Of a DNA stretch of 64,000 bases, positions 54,570 to 63,475 are shown in pieces; the first letter of the stretch is position 1; every line of letters begins with the position of its first letter. The stretch is from Clostridium sp. C8-1-8 (GTDB taxonomy: Bacteria > Bacillota > Clostridia > Clostridiales > Clostridiaceae): the NCBI RefSeq assembly GCF_009928445.1, contig NZ_JAABNO010000001.1, forward strand, positions 1 through 64,000. Reading direction: 5' to 3'. The notes beneath the pieces are model-generated. The model was not told the DNA's origin. It saw only the letters and a program-made list of their open reading frames with translations, and did not search any database. The position numbers and the translations under genes were made by a program.

Positions 54570-54815
54570 ATTATTGCTGTGAAGAGGAATAGTAAGTATA
54601 GTGATTTCTTATTAGAGAGGGAATGCTTGGTGAAAAGTCCTAGAAATTATATACTGAACCAGCCTTGGAGTTCTGTACCGAAATAATAGTAGGCTACAGC
54701 GGGGATTCCCGTTATAGATAAAGAGAGATTATAAGATTATCATGCACAATTTTATAATAATTAGGGTGGTAACGCCAAGAAGGGTCCCTTTCGGATTTTT
54801 CTTGGCGTTTTTTTA
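54570..54815 (+). promoter_or_regulatory. T-box leader of proS
   Basis: An amino-acid-sensing leader: an AG-rich stem I segment (GAGAGGGAATGCTTGG), the TGAACCAGCC region where a Pro codon (CCA or CCT) can act as specifier, the T-box AGGGTGGTAACGCC (54763-54776, one base off the usual ACCGC) and a terminator with stem AACGCCAAGAA / TTCTTGGCGTT and seven T. Uncharged tRNA-Pro would favour the antiterminator. The downstream gene is prolyl-tRNA synthetase, as expected. Confidence 0.82.
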
Positions 54816-54863
54816 TTTCCTAGGACTCCTACGAAATTATAATAGAAAACTTGTTTTTATAGT

Positions 54864-55043
54864 TAAGTATAAAGTTTTTTTGCTAGCCAAACCTAGTAAC
54901 TTCAATGGTTCAGAAGTTCTAGTTAATGTAAGTAGTAAAAAAGAAATTATGTTGGTTGTGAGAAGTTCTTCACATATGTTCAGAAAAGGCATATACGCAA
55001 AAAAAGTCACTGAAGAGGGTTGTTTCAGCAACCTTTTTATATA
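54864..55043 (+). repeat. R1 dispersed repeat, copy 5
   Basis: Contains TGCTAGCCAAACCTAGTAAC, AAGTAGTAAAAAAGAAATTATG, GTTCTTCACATATGTTCAG, AAAAGGCATATACGC and a tail ending in hairpin GGTTG-TTTCAG-CAACC with TTTTTAT. It sits between the T-box terminator and the proS start, so it is part of the proS leader and may add a second terminator. Confidence 0.75.
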
Positions 55044-55073
55044 AAAAATTATCAAATAGAAAGGAAGAGAATT

Positions 55074-56516
55074 ATGGGTAAAAATAATAATAAAAAATTT
55101 GTTGAAGCTATAACAGCCATAGATGAGGATTTTGCTAAGTGGTACACAGATATCGTAAAAAAGGCAGAGCTTATTGATTATTCAACGGTTAAAGGCTGCA
55201 TGATTATAAGACCTTATGGATATGCAATATGGGAAAACATTCAGAAGTACTTAGATAATAGGATTAAAGAAACAGGACATGAAAATGTATATATGCCAAT
55301 GTTCATACCAGAATCACTATTGCAGAAGGAAAAGGATCATGTAGAAGGATTTTCACCAGAGGTTGCTTATGTTACTAGAGCAGGAGGAGAGGATCTTGCT
55401 GAAAGATTAATAGTAAGGCCAACTTCAGAAACTCTATTCTGTGAACATTACGCTAAGATTATTCAAAGCTATAATGATTTGCCTAAGAAATATAATCAAT
55501 GGTGTTCTGTTGTGAGATGGGAAAAAACAACTAGACCATTTTTAAGAACGTCTGAATTCTTATGGCAAGAAGGTCATACTGCTCATGCAACAGCAGAAGA
55601 AGCAGAAAAAGAAACTATAGATATGCTAAATGTTTATGCTGATATGCTAGAGGAGTATTTAGCAATTCCTGTTCTAAAAGGACAAAAGACTGAAAAAGAA
55701 AAGTTTGCAGGAGCTAAGGCGACATATACCATCGAAAGCTTAATGCATGATGGGAAGGCTCTTCAAAGTGGAACTTCTCATAATTTTGGAGATGGATTTG
55801 CTAAAGCTTTTAATATAAGATATTCAGATAAAAACTCTAAGTTGCAATATGTGCATCAAACTTCCTGGGGAGTTACAACTAGATTGATTGGAGCTATTAT
55901 AATGGTTCATGGCGATGACAGTGGGTTAGTATTGCCACCAAAGGTAGCACCAATTCAAGCAGTCATCGTTCCGATTGCTCAACATAAAGAGGGAGTTCTT
56001 GATAAGGCTAATGAGTTAAAGAATATTCTTTCTAAGGTTGTAAGAGTTAAGTTAGATGATTCGGATAAGATGCCAGGCTGGAAGTTCAATGAATATGAAA
56101 TGAAGGGGATACCAGTTAGAATTGAAATTGGGCCAAAGGATATAGAAAACAATCAAGCAGTTTTAGTTAGAAGAGATACAAGAGAAAAAGAGGTAGTTAG
56201 TTTAGATAGTTTGGAGGATAGAGTTTTAGCTGTACTAGATGAAATTCATAAAAGCTTATATGAAAAGGCTTTAAAGAATAGAGAAGAACGAACTTTTGTT
56301 GCTAAGACAATAGAAGAGCTTAAAGATATTGCTGAGAATAAATCAGGCTTCACTAAAGCAATGTGGTGTGGTGAAAGAGAATGTGAAGAAAAGATTAAGG
56401 AAGTAGCAGGATTAACTTCTAGATGTATTCCATTTGAGCAAGAAGAGCTTGATACCAAGTGTGTATGCTGTGGTAAAAAAGCAGAAAAAATGGTTTATTG
56501 GGGCAAAGCATATTAG
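55074..56516 (+). CDS. proS: Prolyl-tRNA synthetase, short (archaeal/eukaryotic) type
   Basis: Charges tRNA-Pro in the cytoplasm. The 480-aa class II synthetase lacks the editing insertion of the long bacterial type. Motifs include [14 protein letters not shown], the motif 2 loop [26 protein letters not shown] and [16 protein letters not shown]. The C-terminal zinc-type extension has [10 protein letters not shown] ... [18 protein letters not shown], ending in Tyr as in the archaeal type. I start at MGKNNN, 8 bases after AAAGGAAGAG. It is controlled by the T-box upstream. Confidence 0.95.
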   Translation: MGKNNNKKFVEAITAIDEDFAKWYTDIVKKAELIDYSTVKGCMIIRPYGYAIWENIQKYLDNRIKETGHENVYMPMFIPESLLQKEKDHVEGFSPEVAYVTRAGGEDLAERLIVRPTSETLFCEHYAKIIQSYNDLPKKYNQWCSVVRWEKTTRPFLRTSEFLWQEGHTAHATAEEAEKETIDMLNVYADMLEEYLAIPVLKGQKTEKEKFAGAKATYTIESLMHDGKALQSGTSHNFGDGFAKAFNIRYSDKNSKLQYVHQTSWGVTTRLIGAIIMVHGDDSGLVLPPKVAPIQAVIVPIAQHKEGVLDKANELKNILSKVVRVKLDDSDKMPGWKFNEYEMKGIPVRIEIGPKDIENNQAVLVRRDTREKEVVSLDSLEDRVLAVLDEIHKSLYEKALKNREERTFVAKTIEELKDIAENKSGFTKAMWCGERECEEKIKEVAGLTSRCIPFEQEELDTKCVCCGKKAEKMVYWGKAY

Positions 56517-56565
56517 GGACACATTTGAGTAGTAGACAAATAGTAATTTGTAGGGGAGATTGAAG

Positions 56566-57099
56566 ATGATTGAAGTAAAAAGGATTGATGAGGGGACTAA
56601 GAATGATATTAATATTCCCAATGAACCTTTTACCTTGTGGGGAAAAATGATACCAACCTACGATGGTAACGAATGGGCTTACACCACCGAGGAATTTGAG
56701 AAAAGTAAAGTTAGCGAGATGGTATTTCCTGATGAAAACTACGATTTTAATGCACTAAAAAAAGATTGCTTCTTTGTTGGAGCCTATAATGAGAGCGGGA
56801 AGTGTGTAGGAGTAGCGATTTATAGACATGATTGGCTTAAATACCTATATCTTGATGATTTAAAGGTATGTAAGGAATATAGAAGTCATGGAGTAGGTAA
56901 GCTATTACTGGATGAGGGAAAGAAAATTGCTGCCGAAAACGGTTATCGAGGCATCTATACCATCGGCCAAGACAACAATCTTTCTGCGTGTCTATTCTAT
57001 ATAAAATCTGAATTTGTAATAGGTGGATTTAACACACATTTATATGGAGGAACAAGTCAAGCAGATAAGAGTAATATTTATTTTTATTTAGATGTGTAA
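56566..57099 (+). CDS. GNAT-family N-acetyltransferase
   Basis: A 177-aa acetyltransferase with the GNAT core: KYLYLDDLKVCKEYRSHGVGKLLLDEGKKIA, where V-x-x-x-x-R-x-x-G-V-G-K is the acetyl-CoA pyrophosphate loop, and YRGIYTIGQDNNLSACLFYIK. The closest look is to the streptothricin acetyltransferase (SatA) group, with PLYDGNE-like GNEWAYTTEEF near residue 45, but I will not name a substrate. The RBS GGGGAG lies before the ATG. Confidence 0.75.
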   Translation: MIEVKRIDEGTKNDINIPNEPFTLWGKMIPTYDGNEWAYTTEEFEKSKVSEMVFPDENYDFNALKKDCFFVGAYNESGKCVGVAIYRHDWLKYLYLDDLKVCKEYRSHGVGKLLLDEGKKIAAENGYRGIYTIGQDNNLSACLFYIKSEFVIGGFNTHLYGGTSQADKSNIYFYLDV

Positions 57100-57153
57100 A
57101 TGTCATATTGATTAAATGTAGTTAGAAATTATAATTTGTAGGAGCAATTAATT

Positions 57154-57519
57154 ATGGATCAAGAGAGTGTGAAAGATATAATCAAAGCATGGATTCAAAG
57201 AATGAATGAAGCTGAAACTTTGCCCAAAGATGTTGTCGCTTTAAATTTTGGATTATATGAGCCTTATGGAATTGAGTTAATAGGTTCAGCAAGTTATGAC
57301 AAAGAAGATGACGATTGGGCATGTGAAGAAGATTTTGTACCAATGGAAAGAAGTTGCCCTAACCTCGGGATTGATGACACATATAACTGGGAAAGTGTGC
57401 TTAAAGAAATAGAAACTATTTTAAAAGGCTTAGTTACGGAATTAAAGGACTTACCAATTTTGAAAGTAGAACATATAACAACAGGATTCTCTGATGGAGA
57501 TTTGAGTGTAGTGAAGTGA
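57154..57519 (+). CDS. Hypothetical acidic protein, 121 aa
   Basis: An acidic protein with DKEDDDWACEEDF and a helical C-terminal part (NWESVLKEIETILKGLVTEL). The outline is like small cytosolic immunity-type proteins of Firmicutes, but no toxin gene is adjacent and I do not recognise a family. It begins 54 bases after the GNAT gene, with the RBS TAGGAGCAA. Confidence 0.5.
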   Translation: MDQESVKDIIKAWIQRMNEAETLPKDVVALNFGLYEPYGIELIGSASYDKEDDDWACEEDFVPMERSCPNLGIDDTYNWESVLKEIETILKGLVTELKDLPILKVEHITTGFSDGDLSVVK

Positions 57520-57622
57520 TAGTTGAATCTTAATTGGAAGCTTAGATTATAAAATATAGTTTACATGCGACATTAAAATTTATGCTATATGTTTATTATT
57601 TGTAAAAATTGATATATAAATA

Positions 57623-57770
57623 AGGATTGCTTAGTGTTGATAGAACTAAGCAATCCTAAAAAATGTCTTGAGTTTTAGATCTATTGAATCGGTCTATTTG
57701 AATAAAAATATAAGCAGATGAAAAAGCACAACTATTCTTGTCTGGATGGAGTGCTTTTTTCATTTGTTTT
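57623..57770 (+). repeat. R2 dispersed repeat, copy 2
   Basis: First hairpin AGGATTGCTTAGT / ACTAAGCAATCCT, then TTTTAGATCTATTGAAT, then second hairpin AAAAAGCAC ... GTGCTTTTTTC. The second hairpin is a bidirectional terminator serving the minus-strand glycosyltransferase gene. Confidence 0.65.
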
Positions 57771-57801
57771 AAAACTTATATACAAAAACATTTTACGAGA
57801 A

Positions 57802-59049
57802 CTATACTTTTAGACTGTCTAAAATAACTTTTGCACAGTCTCTAGCACCATTTTCAGAAGATATATTTATTGATAGTTTCTTTGCATTATGAACAATGTT
57901 GTCTTGAAGGGCAAATTTAATAGCTTCAGCAAGATTGTCCGAAGTTAACTTCTTTATAGGAATAGGCTTTGAAGCTACGCCAAGGTCATAAGCTCTATGA
58001 GCCCAGGCATGTTGGTCGTTGGCGAAAGGTATTATAACACTTGGTACACCAGCAGCAAAACCTGCAGAGGTTGTTCCAGCTCCTCCATGATGGCATACTG
58101 CTGATACTTTCTCAAAAAGCCAGGTGTGAGGTATGCTGTCTATAGCTATTATATTATCTGGAAGATTGTCCAGTTTACCCATTCCACAGATGATTCCCCT
58201 CTTATTTGCTTTTGAAAGAGCTTCTATAATTAGCTTCGATAAGGTTTCTTTCTGATCTTTATGAAATACGCTTCCAAACCCAACATAAACAGGTTTATCA
58301 CCTGAACTTAAAAAATCTGATAGTTCTTGTGAAGGAGTGTATTCTGTTTGTTCTTTTACAAACCAATATCCATATTGGTGTATGTTTTTATTCCAATCGC
58401 TAGGTCTCTTGAAAACAAAGTTACTGCAGGATATAACAGAAGGCTGTCTTTTGTCTAAATGACGTTCATAAGGCTTACCAAAGTTTTTTGGAAGTCCTCC
58501 GAATTCTTTCTTCCAAAGATATTTTACTGAATTGCTTGATGCCAGCCATAGCATTCCTTGAAGCATGTGGTAACTAATTATATTTTTAAGTGGAGAGGGG
58601 TTTATTCTTCCATACTGAATTACAGAAGTTTGTTCTTTTGTCTTGTGAATTGGGAAGGGAGAGGCCAAAATAGCAGGTATACCAAGTCTTTCTGCTGCAA
58701 AATAACCTATGGTGCAGCCAGGATGATAAATAACTAATTCACTACCTTGGCAGGCAGCATAGAATTCATTTGCTATACTTAAGCCGTACTTCTTCATCTT
58801 ATTGAAGGTTAGAAGCATCTTTAATGGATTATCTGCTGATTGAGCTTCCTTAAGCATGTCCTCATCAACATTAAGTGTGTTAAAATCTGCTTGTATAGGG
58901 TAGAAATCTATTCCATAGCCTTTAACAAAGCCTTCAAATTCTCTCATACCAGTAATACGCACTTCTTTTCCTAGTGCTTTAAGCTCCTGTGCTAGAGCAA
59001 TATATGGTTGAAAGTCTCCTCTTGAACCTGAACAAAGTATTGTAATCAT
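57802..59049 (-). CDS. UGT-type (GT1) glycosyltransferase
   Basis: A 415-aa GT-B enzyme. The N-terminus ITILCSGSRGDFQPYIALAQEL is typical of sterol- and macrolide-type glucosyltransferases, and the C-terminal nucleotide-sugar motif is VCHHGGAGTTSAGFAAGVPSVIIPFANDQHAWA. It may glycosylate a lipid or inactivate a small toxic compound. Divergent from a TetR regulator gene with repeats between, suggesting local inducible control. The RBS GGGGGAAT lies before the ATG. Confidence 0.83.
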   Translation of the reverse strand: MITILCSGSRGDFQPYIALAQELKALGKEVRITGMREFEGFVKGYGIDFYPIQADFNTLNVDEDMLKEAQSADNPLKMLLTFNKMKKYGLSIANEFYAACQGSELVIYHPGCTIGYFAAERLGIPAILASPFPIHKTKEQTSVIQYGRINPSPLKNIISYHMLQGMLWLASSNSVKYLWKKEFGGLPKNFGKPYERHLDKRQPSVISCSNFVFKRPSDWNKNIHQYGYWFVKEQTEYTPSQELSDFLSSGDKPVYVGFGSVFHKDQKETLSKLIIEALSKANKRGIICGMGKLDNLPDNIIAIDSIPHTWLFEKVSAVCHHGGAGTTSAGFAAGVPSVIIPFANDQHAWAHRAYDLGVASKPIPIKKLTSDNLAEAIKFALQDNIVHNAKKLSINISSENGARDCAKVILDSLKV

Positions 59050-59074
59050 ATAATATTCCCCCTTGTATTATCCG

Positions 59075-59119
59075 ACAACCTGTTGTATGTTTACAGTATA
59101 ATTGGAGTTTAACACTCCA
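59075..59119. promoter_or_regulatory. Operator candidates between glycosyltransferase and TetR genes
   Basis: Two inverted repeats: ACAACCTGTTGT (59075-59086) and TGGAGT-TTAAC-ACTCCA (59103-59119). Either could bind the divergent TetR protein. Confidence 0.45.
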
Positions 59120-59186
59120 TCAACCAACAATCACATTAAGAATGTTGGATTTTAATGTTGCTAGGAAAATCAGGAGGATTGTAAAA

Positions 59187-59771
59187 ATGAACAAGCAACC
59201 AGGAGTAACAGCACAGACTAGACAGAACTTAATTGATGCTTTCTGGGCTTTATACTGTGAAAAAAGAATTGAAAAAATAACTGTAAAGGAAATAACACAG
59301 AAAGCAGGTTATAACAGAGGAACCTTCTATGAGTACTTTACAGATGTTTATGATGTAATGGAACAGATTGAGGATTCTTTAATACCTGCAATACATGAGC
59401 TACCACCAATTTCTATACCAAATGAAAATATGGGTGCTCCCCTTGATATGTTTATGGCTCTTTATGAACAGAACAGCAAATACTATTCTGTGCTGCTTGG
59501 TGACAAGGGTGACCCTGCATTTGCAAGTAAGCTGAAAAATTCAACAAAGCCTATAATTAGTAAAGCCTTTCTTGGTAAATACGATATTGATCCTGTAGAG
59601 TTTGATTTTATTTTAGAATTTATTCTTTCAGCTATGATAGGTATAATGAGCTATTGGTTTAGGCAGGATAAGATACTGCCTGCGGAAGAGTTAGTTTCTT
59701 TAATATATGATCTTATGGAAAATGGAGTTATGAAGCGTATACAGAGTAGAAAGATACAAAATACAATTTAA
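59187..59771 (+). CDS. TetR-family regulator
   Basis: A 194-aa regulator with an N-terminal TetR helix-turn-helix (TRQNLIDAFWALYCEKRIEKITVKEITQKAGYNRGTFYEYF) and a C-terminal ligand-binding helical domain. I start at MNKQPG because AGGAGG lies 10 bases upstream. It is divergent from the glycosyltransferase gene and probably controls it. Confidence 0.8.
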   Translation: MNKQPGVTAQTRQNLIDAFWALYCEKRIEKITVKEITQKAGYNRGTFYEYFTDVYDVMEQIEDSLIPAIHELPPISIPNENMGAPLDMFMALYEQNSKYYSVLLGDKGDPAFASKLKNSTKPIISKAFLGKYDIDPVEFDFILEFILSAMIGIMSYWFRQDKILPAEELVSLIYDLMENGVMKRIQSRKIQNTI

Positions 59772-60110
59772 AGCTGAAACATTGAACGCGTCATAAATTA
59801 ATGGTAAAATCAGTGTTTTATATCAATATTAATTATAATCGTCCAATATTTATATCTATATTTCTTAGATAATTTTTTGATTTTATATCTTAAATTATTA
59901 ACACTATAGTTTAACATAGATATAAGAAAAATATTTAGACAATATACGGTGAATATTATAAGATGCTACTATGATTTTTATAAGGCATTTATTGCAATGG
60001 GAGAATAAGATAAGTTGTTAATATGGGCAAGTTGATATAAATAATAAAAACAATTACAATTATGGTTGATGAATGATTTTGAGAATATTGTTAGGTTAGG
60101 AGAAAATGTT
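59772..60110. other. AT-rich gap between two tetR genes
   Basis: No credible gene on either strand. It contains only long A/T runs and the weak start context of an extended frame for the next tetR gene, which I do not use. Confidence 0.4.
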
Positions 60111-60743
60111 ATGAGGGAACCCATAGGTAAGAATAAGATTATAGAGAAGTCGTGGGAGTTACTTAAACAGGAAGGAAGTTCGGGTTTCTCAATGAGAAAG
60201 CTGGCTAACATGGTTGGAATGACGGTATCCTCTTTATACTATCACTTTGAAAGCAAGGAAGCATTGTTTAATGAAATGATAGATCAAGCCAGTGGAGAAA
60301 TTGCCTATCCTATAGACGAAAAGGAGTGGGATATGCGCCTAAAAAGATACGCTGAAAATATTTTAAGTGTTTTAAATAAGTATGATGAACTGGCTCAGCT
60401 GTTGATGATGTATCCGCCCACAAGCTCTAATTACGGCAAGTTAATGGATAATTTATTGAAGATAGTAGAAGGGTTGGATTTAAGTGAGGAAAATAAACTG
60501 TACGCGATTAATACCTATCTTAACTATATCCTTACATTTAAAGTAGATAGTGAAAATATTGCTGCAAGTGAAAAGTTGAACTTTACGGAAGGAAATGGCT
60601 TTTCAGAAAGCAATACTCCATATTTGTTTAAATTGAAAAGGGAAGGCTTTTTTGACAAGCTTGGAAGCTTTGAAATGTTTCAATTTGGATTAAATATTTT
60701 TATTAATGGAATAAAGGTATCAGAAAAAAAATCTTTGAAATAG
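60111..60743 (+). CDS. TetR-family regulator of the MFS exporter
   Basis: A 210-aa TetR protein: helix-turn-helix in IIEKSWELLKQEGSSGFSMRKLANMVGMTVSSLYYHFESKEALF, then a TetR_C-like helical domain. I start at ATG 60111 (MREPIG), eight bases after GGAG. It lies 77 bases before the DHA2 exporter gene; the gap holds a promoter with overlapping operator, so it probably represses the exporter. Confidence 0.82.
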   Translation: MREPIGKNKIIEKSWELLKQEGSSGFSMRKLANMVGMTVSSLYYHFESKEALFNEMIDQASGEIAYPIDEKEWDMRLKRYAENILSVLNKYDELAQLLMMYPPTSSNYGKLMDNLLKIVEGLDLSEENKLYAINTYLNYILTFKVDSENIAASEKLNFTEGNGFSESNTPYLFKLKREGFFDKLGSFEMFQFGLNIFINGIKVSEKKSLK

Positions 60744-60755
60744 AAGATTTTTTTA

Positions 60756-60805
60756 TTTACACTTTTACCGAACGATGTTATTATAAAACGCAGAACGATG
60801 TTCGG
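60756..60805 (+). promoter_or_regulatory. Promoter and TetR operator of the MFS exporter
   Basis: TTTACA (60756-60761), 17-base spacer, TATTAT (60779-60784). ACCGAAC in the spacer pairs with GTTCGGT at 60799-60805, and GAACGATGTT occurs twice (60770-60779 and 60793-60802). A repressor bound here would cover the promoter. Confidence 0.7.
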
Positions 60806-60820
60806 TGGGAGGTTATATTA

Positions 60821-62215
60821 ATGGAAGAAAAAAGTTTCGATTTAAAAAAAGTTTTACCTGGGGTTTTAACAATTGCAGTTGGCATGTTACTAGTTATGAT
60901 GGATACCACAATTATGAATGTAGCTTTGCCTCATATTCAAGCTGCTTTTAATACTGATTTAGCTATATCACAGTGGGCTATTACAGCTTATACTTTAGCA
61001 ATGGCTACAGTGATTCCTTATTCGGGCTGGTTGGCTGATCGTTTTTCTACTAAGAAGGTATTTGGAGTGGCTATTGTCTTTTTTACCGCTGCTTCATTTT
61101 TAGTAGCAAGCTCAACTAGCATTGAACAAGTGATTTTATATAGGATTTTACAAGGATTAACTGGTGGAATAGTTGGGCCTATTGGTTTAGCCATGTCTTT
61201 TAGAATTATTCCTATTGAAAAACGAGGTAGTATGATGGGTATTTTAGGATTGCCTATGTTACTAGCTCCAACTATTGGGCCGGCATTATCCGGTTTTTTA
61301 ATCAAATATTATAGCTGGCATACGATATTTCTTATCAATATACCAATTGGGCTTATAGCCTTAGCAATGATTTTCTTATTTTTACCTAGCTTTGAGAGCA
61401 AGAAAAACACTAAAATTGATTTAAAGGGGGCTCTCTTGTCACCACTAGCTTTCCCAATTCTTATATATGGAGTCCATGTTGGCTCTGATAAAGGGTGGAC
61501 AACTACAGCAGCTATGGCGTTTTTAACTTTAGGTTTTTTGATGTTAGTTGTTTTTATATATGTTGAAGCAACAACTGAAAATCCATTGCTGGAGGTTAAG
61601 GTGTTTAAAGTATCTGAATTTCGTAAAGGAATTATATTAATGTGGCTTAACCAAGTTGCAGTTTTTGGATCAATGTTATTAATTCCTTTATATCTCCAAA
61701 ATATTCGTGACTACTCTTCTTTGCAGTGCGGGTTAATGATGGTGCCACAAGCAATAGCAAGTTTTGCTGGTATGACAGCTGGGGGAAGATTGTTTGATAG
61801 ATTTGGAACAAGGTCTGCGGCTATTCCAGGATTTTTAATGACAGGTTTTAGTTTGATTTTGCTAGCTCAAATTACAAGTACTACTTCAATAGAATATTTA
61901 CTAACTTGCATTTCTCTTTTAGGATTAGGACAAGGATTGGTTAATATGCAGGTTAATAATCATGCATTACAAGCAGCACCATTGAATTTGATTACTAGAG
62001 TTACACCTATGTCAAACGAATTATTACAGGTTATTAACTCATTTTCCATTGCATTTATAACAGCGTTTTTATCCAATCAAATCAGAAGTGCTGTGAAGAA
62101 TAATTCCTTGACCATAGCAGGAAATATTGCTTTTCATAATACATTTATGCTGTTAACAATATTAATTTGCATAGGCTTTGTTTTAGCTTTCTTCTTAAAA
62201 GGCAAAAAAATATAG
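60821..62215 (+). CDS. MFS multidrug exporter, DHA2 (EmrB/QacA) family
   Basis: A 464-aa drug:H+ antiporter with about 14 helices. Motifs include MDTTIMNVALPHIQ in helix 1, GWLADRFSTKKV (motif A), RILQGLTGGIVGPIG (motif B) and LAPTIGPALSGFL (motif C). It is more typical of EmrB than the exporter at 43680, whose motif C differs. Paired with a TetR gene and an operator. The RBS GGGAGG lies before the ATG. Confidence 0.88.
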   Translation: MEEKSFDLKKVLPGVLTIAVGMLLVMMDTTIMNVALPHIQAAFNTDLAISQWAITAYTLAMATVIPYSGWLADRFSTKKVFGVAIVFFTAASFLVASSTSIEQVILYRILQGLTGGIVGPIGLAMSFRIIPIEKRGSMMGILGLPMLLAPTIGPALSGFLIKYYSWHTIFLINIPIGLIALAMIFLFLPSFESKKNTKIDLKGALLSPLAFPILIYGVHVGSDKGWTTTAAMAFLTLGFLMLVVFIYVEATTENPLLEVKVFKVSEFRKGIILMWLNQVAVFGSMLLIPLYLQNIRDYSSLQCGLMMVPQAIASFAGMTAGGRLFDRFGTRSAAIPGFLMTGFSLILLAQITSTTSIEYLLTCISLLGLGQGLVNMQVNNHALQAAPLNLITRVTPMSNELLQVINSFSIAFITAFLSNQIRSAVKNNSLTIAGNIAFHNTFMLLTILICIGFVLAFFLKGKKI

Positions 62216-62421
62216 GTAGATAAGATAAAGTATCATAAGTAATTATTTAAGCATATAAGAATAGCGCTTTTGCTAAAAAACACAGAGTACTTGCCGTAAC
62301 TTTTTTGATTAGGTCAAGGAAGTTATAGCAATTAAGGAGCTACTTATAGGTAGAAAAGTAGCTTTTACTGTACAGCGTATCAGTACAATATGGATTACAA
62401 ATGTCAACATTTTATATAGTA

Positions 62422-62620
62422 TTAAGATGAATCTTCTTAAATAATGAGAAGTTAAATAAATTTATTTTATAAAAGTTTATTCTAGGTCTATTGGATTTTA
62501 ATGAGACATGTTAAGAAGAAAGGTGCTAATCTTGTTAGGATGAAGCACTTTTTTCTTTGCTTTTAGTTTCTATAGCTAGACCAAGAAATCTAATCCTGAT
62601 ATTTAACAGTCTTTTATAAA
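62422..62620 (+). repeat. R2 dispersed repeat, copy 3
   Basis: First hairpin TTAAGATGAATCTTCTTAA, then TCTAGGTCTATTGGATTTTA, second hairpin AAGGTGCTAATCTTG ... GAAGCACTTTTTT, then a tail GCTTTTAGTTTCTATAG and ACCAAGAAATCTAATCCTG. The tail agrees with copy 1. The rest of 62216-62421 holds a possible worn R1 tail (GCCGTAACTTTTTTGATTAGG) and no gene. Confidence 0.6.
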
Positions 62621-62644
62621 ATATAACTTATATACTATACGAGA

Positions 62645-62986
62645 TTATTTGCAGCCACCGTCTAGGTGAGAGTAATACTTCATAGACCAAGACTCAATTT
62701 CTTTAATGATTTTAGTAAGGTCTCTTCCTTTTTCAGTAAGGTAGTATTCAACTTTTGGCGGAACTTCAGGGTAAATCTTTTTATTTATTAAATCTTCATT
62801 CTCTAATTCTTTGAGCTTTTCATTTAAAACCTTTTGGCTTATTCCTTTAGTTATTCGTTGAAGCTCTAAAAATCTCCTAGGTTCATCATATAAATGGCAC
62901 AATAAAACTGCTTTCCATTTACCTCTAATAAAATCCATTGCAAAATCTAATAAACATATATATTGCTTACCATTATAATTTAGCAT
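62645..62986 (-). CDS. HxlR-family transcription regulator
   Basis: A 113-aa winged-helix protein: CLLDFAMDFIRGKWKAVLLCHL and RRFLELQRITKGISQKVLNEKLKELENEDLI, then the wing PPKVEYYLTEKGRDL. This is the HxlR/YodB type, often redox- or aldehyde-responsive through an N-terminal Cys; Cys11 is present. It is divergent from a flavodoxin-like gene about 490 bases away, a common pairing. Confidence 0.85.
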   Translation of the reverse strand: MLNYNGKQYICLLDFAMDFIRGKWKAVLLCHLYDEPRRFLELQRITKGISQKVLNEKLKELENEDLINKKIYPEVPPKVEYYLTEKGRDLTKIIKEIESWSMKYYSHLDGGCK

Positions 62987-63475
62987 TTATGTACCTACCT
63001 TTATATTTAGCTATGTTAATTTAAACAATATTCTTAAACATAGTCTATATTTAATAAAACTTGATTATAGAGTTCAAGGCTCAAAGTATAATTTATACTC
63101 ACATCAAGAGCTTTACAAAGCCTATTGTGAGCAAAGCTTAAAACTTAACTCATACATGTTCGACAATCCCATCTACTGTGTATCAGATAATCCGGGATTG
63201 TTGGCATCATCAGCAATGAATGAATAGTTAAAACTGAATACCTATAACTATTCATTAGAATTACAGTATATAATAACTAACTTTATAATAACAAATTCCT
63301 AAATTAAAATAAACATAGGTTATTTAGATGAAAAGTTATTTTATATTAATATAGATAGTACAATAAATCTTACCTAAAGGTAAGTAATCTAACGAAAAAG
63401 TGCGTACTTGTCCCTTATATTATCCAGCCATATAATAAACCCATGTTTGAAAATAAACTATATGGAGGTAGGAAT
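62987..63475 (+). other. Intergenic region with a worn MITE end and a coding remnant
   Basis: 63026-63052 resembles the right end of the MITE family (AATATTCTTAAACATAGTCTATAT). An open frame of about 70 codons without a start follows to about 63227; it includes QGSKYNLYSHQELYKAYCEQ and ends NPGLLASSAMNE. I do not recognise it. The last 200 bases should hold the promoter of the flavodoxin-like gene. Confidence 0.35.

Noticed and set aside
54742-55044. A 100-codon plus-strand ORF over the proS leader
   Set aside because: It reads through the T-box terminator and R1 copy 5, both structured non-coding features, and has no RBS.
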